Source of the DNA: Leptospira bourretii
GTDB taxonomy: Bacteria > Spirochaetota > Leptospiria > Leptospirales > Leptospiraceae
Assembly (NCBI RefSeq): GCF_004770145.1
Contig: NZ_RQFW01000003.1
Location: 13,418-77,417 of the forward strand
DNA: 64,000 bases
Direction of reading: 5' to 3'
Positions within the stretch are counted from its first letter, which is position 1. Each line of letters opens with the position of its first letter. Shown piece after piece: positions 58,935 to 64,000 of this stretch. Under the pieces are notes generated by a model, which was not told where the DNA came from, did not search any database, and worked only from the letters and a program-made list of their open reading frames with translations. The position numbers and the translations under genes were made by a program.

Positions 58935-61900
58935 TTACTTTTTCCCTTTCGGTTTTTTCTTTGATACTGTATATCCTAGAATGTTTGCCATCTTCCAGAT
59001 CATTTCTAAATGCTCACCTGCAGATGTGATACTTGATTCTGTTTTTGAATCTGGCAATACAGAATGTAAATGAAATTCATTTGTTCCGAATCGAACCACA
59101 TCGGGAGTCATATGAATCCATGTATGCCAACCATATTCACGTTCCTCAGGGTAGAAGGTAAGTAAAATCCCCGCACTGTCAATTTTTGGCAAATCAGGAA
59201 TTTTATCGTTTAACTTGCGTCTGGCTGCCATGTCTAACATGGTGCGTGTTTCAGAACTAGATTTAGTTTCTTTCCAATGTTTTTGGATCAAATCGTCTCC
59301 TTTTTTGCCAAACCATCTCCAAAGTAATGGTAATCTTAACCCCAAAACTTCTTCATAAATACTAGAATCATAGGATTCATGGTTTGTCATATCCAAACGT
59401 CTAATAATAAGTTTTGAAATCGTTTCAAAAGAAGAATCACCCTCTAACAAAAACAATTTAGCAGCAAGTAAATCAGTCCATACATACCAATCGGGTGTTG
59501 GTTCTTCGAGAAGTGGTTTGATTTGATCTGCATCCATTGTAAGAACCTTTTTCCACTTTAGAGATTCTGGTTCCATCACCCGCATAAATTGTAATAAATA
59601 AGTTTTCCATGATGAGTCAGCATAAGGCAGTTTGAAAATTTCCAGAAAATATGGATATACTCCTGGACCTTGTATAAACAAGGCTTTGATTGCTTCCCAC
59701 CTATCATAAGATCCTGAATATTTGTATTCATCCATAGAATATCGTAAGGATTCTACAAGCCAAGGACCTCCATATCGAATGACATCCTCATGTTTGTATT
59801 TAGTTTCACGAATTTTCTCGAATACATGTTGGATACTATACTTTTCAGGATGGAGGATGGCCTCAGGTAATAAATCTTTCTTTTTGGACAGTGCGGAAGC
59901 ATATTTATCTGAATTATCAAATTCAGGTGCTTTTTCACCCGTGAGTGTTTCCCATGCACTCCTTGCTTCTACTTCGATATATGTCCAAGAGTAATCCACC
60001 ATTGGATCAGGGTCTGCATAGATATGATACCAAAGATAATCTTTGAGTTTTGCAATTTTTTTCTTTTTAATACAACGGATGATTCCATAAACTCGAACCT
60101 GGTCTCCTTTGTTCCCAAGAATCCTTTCAGCAAAGTTCAAATACTCTTTGTTATCTGGTTCCAGAAACAAAAGGCCTGCTACATAACATGCCTTTAGGTC
60201 AATTGCAATTCCAGGATCATTGGATTCATCAACTTCTGCAAAGAATTTAGAGAGCTCTTGTTTTGCTTTTTCTGGCTCCATCTTTGCCAGGGCAAGTGCC
60301 GCCTCTGAGATATTAATGATCAGACGTAATTCCAAATAGGATCCTTTTTCTCTCCCTTTGATTTGGGAACTCCTCCTTAAATAATCCGCAATGACTCCCG
60401 TATATTCACTTAGTCCTAAATGAGCACATACGGAAAAAGCATTCCCTACACTCACTCCAAAGTATTTGAAGTGATCGCTGTAACTAAAAAGTTTTTGAAT
60501 TAGTTTTATGGAAACTTCATCTAAAGTTAGAATTCTCTCCTGTAATGCTTCATTCAAATGAGTGTAGACAGTAAACATATTGTTTAAGGTGGGGCCTTCT
60601 TTTTGTACTTTATCTTTGATTTCTTTTATATTGTCAAGGGTCTCGAAAGTGCGCCATGCTGCATCAGCTAATATGGATCTGGATTCTTTATGATCACTAT
60701 TGATGAGAGCCTCTACAACATATTCCATTCTGGGGTCATCTTGTTTGAGTTTATGAACCGCTTCTCTAAGTGAAACCATTGATCTATCGTCGTCTAACAT
60801 GCCGATGGTTTTTGTTATTCCGCAAAAAGCTTTTTTGTTTTCCGCATCGTACTTCAGGCCTTGTCGGAAAGCTGCATTGATCGCAACTGAAAGCCGTTTG
60901 TCTAGTTTTTCCGGGTTATATGGCCAAGTATTGTATGCACTATCGGTTCGTTCTCGAAAGTAATCATCGATAAGCCTTTTTAGGTTTGTATCGTTTTTGG
61001 AAATTTCTTTTAGAATGGTATCATGTGCTGCTACATCTTCAGGAAATTCTTCAATCAGTTTGAATAGGTCTACTTCTGATTTTAGTCGCGATTCTAGTTC
61101 TTTTTTTGAGATTGTTTTTAGATTGGATAATCCTAAACTCTCATTATATATTTTTAAATTTTTGGGATCGATGTGTTTTGGATCAGCATTGGAAAACGTT
61201 TGAGATCTAATCTTTTCTACTTTCTCTGATGCAACGTTGAATAAGGTTTTTGACTTACCTTCTAAATAATTGAGTATGTGTTGGCTGAGTGTGGGTATGA
61301 TTTTCCCTTTGGATTTGTTAGCAAGTTTGATGGTCTCTTTACATGCATCATCATTTTTAAAATAAAAATGATGTAGGATCCAGTAGGCGGCTAAATTGGG
61401 ATAATTTTTAATATCTGTTTTTTCTTCCTCCCAAATGGCAAAGGAAGGTGCATCTGCGAGTTTTTCCGTAAATGCATAGGCTGGATCTCCATAACTATGG
61501 CCAAGTAGCCAAGAAGATCTTTCAAACATATCCAAAGAATTGTGATAGATAGGTTTTTTTTCATAATATTTTGTAGCTTCTTTTTCAAATGCTCTGATGA
61601 CACTATCTTTGATTTTGGAAACTAAAATTGGTTCTTTTGGTTTTTTCTGAGAGTCTTCTTCTTCGAATTCTTCTTCCTCTTCATCATCATAACCTTCGTT
61701 TGATTCATTATTCCAGTTGTCTAAAATAAAATGGGTGATCGAATAATAAGGAAGGTTCTCGAGTTCTCCTATTTCATGGTTATAATGATTTACCTCGACA
61801 GATTCATTTTCATTAGGAAGTAAGTTGATCCATGATGTGTCTCCTCCACCGTCCGAAGCAAAGGCATATGAACCATTAAATAAAAACATAAGTCCGCTGT

Positions 61901-62309
61901 AAGTGCCAACTAACCAAGAAAGTACTTCTTCAGGATCCTTTATTTTGATTAATCTTTCTGTAGAAGAGATAGCATATTCAAAACCACCATCTTCATTTTC
62001 CTCCATTTCTTCTTCTTCGGCGGAGTGGTGGTCAATCATATTCCAAACATCTGCTACTTCATACATAATGGATTTGTAGCCTTTTTTTAGGTTTTCCCAT
62101 TCTAAAATTTCTTTCCCAGGCTTAAAACCATACATGGATTCGAAGTCTTTTAAAAAGTTTTGGTCTAGTTTGTTTTTAGTTTTTTCCACTGCCTTCTGAA
62201 AAGTATCGCGCTGAGATTGAAATACTAACATACGATCAATGATAATCTCTTTTAGGTTTCCAGAGTAAAAATCCGCCTTTTGAAAATCTTTAGTTGTTTG
62301 TTGTTTCAT
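58935..62309 (-). CDS. Large SUKH-like/alpha-solenoid protein of unknown function
   Basis: The 1124-residue protein has no signal peptide. The N-terminal part resembles the SMI1/KNR4 (SUKH) fold, with FESMYGFKPGKEILEWENLK and YAFASDGGGDTSWINLLPNE (about 148-167). An acidic stretch (about 200-225) and then a long helical array follow (HEAT-like; EYVVEALINSDHKESRSILA, AALALAKMEPEKAKQELSKF). It ends with a small mixed domain and a Lys-rich tail. SUKH proteins are often immunity proteins of polymorphic toxins, but no toxin gene is nearby. The start overlaps the next gene by four bases (ATGA). Confidence 0.65.
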   Translation of the reverse strand: MKQQTTKDFQKADFYSGNLKEIIIDRMLVFQSQRDTFQKAVEKTKNKLDQNFLKDFESMYGFKPGKEILEWENLKKGYKSIMYEVADVWNMIDHHSAEEEEMEENEDGGFEYAISSTERLIKIKDPEEVLSWLVGTYSGLMFLFNGSYAFASDGGGDTSWINLLPNENESVEVNHYNHEIGELENLPYYSITHFILDNWNNESNEGYDDEEEEEFEEEDSQKKPKEPILVSKIKDSVIRAFEKEATKYYEKKPIYHNSLDMFERSSWLLGHSYGDPAYAFTEKLADAPSFAIWEEEKTDIKNYPNLAAYWILHHFYFKNDDACKETIKLANKSKGKIIPTLSQHILNYLEGKSKTLFNVASEKVEKIRSQTFSNADPKHIDPKNLKIYNESLGLSNLKTISKKELESRLKSEVDLFKLIEEFPEDVAAHDTILKEISKNDTNLKRLIDDYFRERTDSAYNTWPYNPEKLDKRLSVAINAAFRQGLKYDAENKKAFCGITKTIGMLDDDRSMVSLREAVHKLKQDDPRMEYVVEALINSDHKESRSILADAAWRTFETLDNIKEIKDKVQKEGPTLNNMFTVYTHLNEALQERILTLDEVSIKLIQKLFSYSDHFKYFGVSVGNAFSVCAHLGLSEYTGVIADYLRRSSQIKGREKGSYLELRLIINISEAALALAKMEPEKAKQELSKFFAEVDESNDPGIAIDLKACYVAGLLFLEPDNKEYLNFAERILGNKGDQVRVYGIIRCIKKKKIAKLKDYLWYHIYADPDPMVDYSWTYIEVEARSAWETLTGEKAPEFDNSDKYASALSKKKDLLPEAILHPEKYSIQHVFEKIRETKYKHEDVIRYGGPWLVESLRYSMDEYKYSGSYDRWEAIKALFIQGPGVYPYFLEIFKLPYADSSWKTYLLQFMRVMEPESLKWKKVLTMDADQIKPLLEEPTPDWYVWTDLLAAKLFLLEGDSSFETISKLIIRRLDMTNHESYDSSIYEEVLGLRLPLLWRWFGKKGDDLIQKHWKETKSSSETRTMLDMAARRKLNDKIPDLPKIDSAGILLTFYPEEREYGWHTWIHMTPDVVRFGTNEFHLHSVLPDSKTESSITSAGEHLEMIWKMANILGYTVSKKKPKGKK

Positions 62310-63274
62310 AAAGTTAATTCCTTATTAAATGTTAAGAAAGATTCAGAGTAGTGGTTCCCAAAAATTTTAAACCAAAACTCTCCTGAGTTATCTTTCTCAA
62401 ATTGTAGTAAATTCATTTCAGGTGTTAATCTATCGTATAGTGGATGAGGAGTTAGAGTCAATGTGTCTAAATTAAAGTTCAATAGGTGTTTTTTTGCAGG
62501 TTTTTTGTTTCTATCTCTTAGAAGCAAAGTGAGATTGGATTCATCTTCTATATTTAAGTCAATGAATTCTAGATAGGATCCAAAATATGATTTTATCGAT
62601 TCGTCATATAAATCAAGAATGCTTTTTAATTCTCCGTCAGAATTACGAACCTCAAGTTTAGAGTCAGAATATAAGAAAATTTTCTTCGAATCCATTTTTA
62701 CTTTCATAGGTGCACCACTCGTTGAAAATTCCGAGACCAACTTTCCGTCCAAATCAAGTATGTAAGCGATTTCTGAATTGTTTTCTGTCACAAGAATTTT
62801 ATTTTTACTTAGTTGTTTTAGGTTATTGAGATTTAAAAAGTCTAGTTGACTATTTAAAGTTTCCCAACTGGCTCCATCCCAACGATGGATGAGCCTCCTT
62901 CCACCTGTATTAGCAAAAATTGCATAAGTATATTTTCCAATATTAAGGATTTGGTAAGGTGCAGAGTTTGCTAATTTTGGTGAAGGAACACTAAAAAACA
63001 CATCATCTTTGAAGTATAAAATAGACTGTGAAGAACCAAACAATGTACAGTCTGGATTTGAATCAAAAGGATTATCACTTGCAAGATAATAGCCAATGGG
63101 GAATTCGTAACGAGTGATTTTTGATCCATCATTCCTATATAGAATGGGGCTTTGGTTCCAAGAACCAATCCAAAGATTGCCAAAACAATCTCGTTCAAAA
63201 AGTATTCTTTCGAATCCGGTTATAATTGATTCTTTTTTTACATCATTGGTGACTATTGTTTTAATTTCTAACAT
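62306..63274 (-). CDS. Beta-propeller-like protein, partner of the SUKH-like protein
   Basis: From the ATG at 63274 the 322-residue product has no signal peptide. It is built of short beta strands with periodic Trp/Tyr/Phe and Asp (GNLWIGSWNQSPILYRNDG, YTYAIFANTGGRRLIHRWDG, AYILDLDGKLVSEF), consistent with a four-to-six blade propeller. A TTG at 63301 would add nine residues. It overlaps the large downstream gene and must be co-translated with it. No known family was recognised. Confidence 0.6.
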   Translation of the reverse strand: MLEIKTIVTNDVKKESIITGFERILFERDCFGNLWIGSWNQSPILYRNDGSKITRYEFPIGYYLASDNPFDSNPDCTLFGSSQSILYFKDDVFFSVPSPKLANSAPYQILNIGKYTYAIFANTGGRRLIHRWDGASWETLNSQLDFLNLNNLKQLSKNKILVTENNSEIAYILDLDGKLVSEFSTSGAPMKVKMDSKKIFLYSDSKLEVRNSDGELKSILDLYDESIKSYFGSYLEFIDLNIEDESNLTLLLRDRNKKPAKKHLLNFNLDTLTLTPHPLYDRLTPEMNLLQFEKDNSGEFWFKIFGNHYSESFLTFNKELTL

Positions 63275-63301
63275 CTTGTTTTTTTGAAAACTTTGATGCA
63301 A

Positions 63302-64000
63302 AATGGAAACTATACTTGATTAGGCAATTTATTTTTTATTTTAGCATTTTTGAATATAAAAACCATGAATATCGCTACAATGGTTTATGTTTCGTCTGAA
63401 TTTTTACATCGATGTAATGACTGGTTCATTTTCAGTATAGTCTCATAGAATTCTTTAAGACAATTGAATGCATTTATGGTGTGGAGCTTTGGGAAATTAG
63501 TTCGCACCAGTTGTTATAGAGGTTTTTTGTGAATTCGTCGAAGCTTTTAGATAAAACGAAAGCAGAACAAACAAAGGAAATAATCGAACAAGTTACATCC
63601 AACATATATTTAATGCTAACGTAAGGTTTATAATTATTTCATCCATTGTGAATTGAACTCGATACATTCTCTACAAAAAAGAATCTAATTCTTTGATTCG
63701 GAACACGATGTACATCTTTTTAGTAAATTCAATATCATAATATCATTCGATATACTGGAAAATTATTGTATTTTAAAAACCCAATGCCATCCTCATTAGC
63801 GTCTGTATCAGGATTTTAGTATTCTTTTTGTAAAGCATGTATTGAGACAAAACTGTAAAGGATGTACGAGTACACTCAAAAAAGCCCAATCCATAATGCG
63901 ACATAATATACATTATGGGAAGTCCCATATTGCTTCATAATTAATAGTATCTAAAATCAAAATAATGCTTCAAAAGTAAAAGTATTCGAAGTAACATTCT
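63302..64000. other. A+T-rich stretch without a convincing gene
   Basis: About 700 bases with many stops in all frames. The best candidate is a 31-codon frame (GTG 63529 to TAA 63624) with AGAGG six bases upstream, coding NSSKLLDKTKAEQTKEIIEQ and a short tail; this may be a tiny gene or a decayed fragment. No repeats, tRNA or insertion-sequence ends were noticed. Confidence 0.4.

Noticed and set aside
1..64000. Search by eye for CRISPR arrays, tRNA, rRNA and intact insertion sequences.
   Set aside because: No regularly spaced direct repeats, cloverleaf-like genes, rRNA stretches or transposase genes were recognised.

Overview
The window looks like DNA of a spirochaete of the genus Leptospira, probably a saprophytic lineage. 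This is inference from the low G+C look of the sequence, the many small lipoproteins with spirochaete-type lipoboxes, the 7TM/SpoIIE, MASE3-kinase and membrane-anchored AraC signalling proteins, and a heme-uptake locus of familiar type. A partition/replication centre (parA-parB with two wHTH initiator-like genes) lies in the middle, at about 28.4-32.5 kb, so the window is best read as part of a secondary replicon (chromosome II or a large plasmid) containing its origin. From memory, recBCD sits on the 74-kb replicon of L. biflexa, which would fit the recC-recB-recD operon here; I could not check this.

Layout. 0-5.9 kb: a TPR/SurA-N-like lipoprotein operon (minus strand), a MORN-repeat protein, a HipBA-type toxin-antitoxin pair with an array of operator-like palindromes, and a metzincin lipoprotein protease with a helical partner. 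6.0-15.3 kb: an ammonium transporter fused to a class III nucleotidyl cyclase, a two-TM protein, a YggU-family protein, an ABC ATPase/FtsX permease/membrane-fusion export set, and a PAS histidine kinase. 15.4-22.7 kb: a TetR regulator divergent from a RibD-like reductase with twin operators, an SpoU methyltransferase, an SrkA-like kinase, a REC-GGDEF response regulator and a pair of paralogous lipoproteins. 22.8-27.8 kb: osmoregulated periplasmic glucan synthesis (opgG, a small membrane protein, opgH) and a YheT-like hydrolase.

28.3-32.5 kb: the origin/partition region. parAB is carried between two inverted copies of one module (promoter, roughly 220-260 nt leader, wHTH initiator-like gene), with two perfect GTACGCCGGCGTAC palindromes around parA. 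32.5-38.7 kb: small conserved proteins, two more TetR regulators, a hotdog thioesterase, PpnP, a YegP-like protein, a 7TM-SpoIIE phosphatase and a MASE3 histidine kinase. 38.6-46.4 kb: heme acquisition. hmuTUVS run leftward; a lipoprotein, an HmuY-like lipoprotein and a TonB-dependent receptor run rightward from a shared region with two Fur-box-like sites. 46.4-55.7 kb: a nucleoside deoxyribosyltransferase and recC-recB-recD. 55.9-58.9 kb: a secreted S15-like hydrolase divergent from a membrane AraC regulator. 58.9-63.3 kb: a two-gene module of unknown function (a large SUKH-like/alpha-solenoid protein and a propeller-like protein), followed by about 700 bp without a convincing gene.

No rRNA, tRNA, CRISPR array or intact insertion sequence was recognised. 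Functional names come from motif recognition by eye; no database search was possible.
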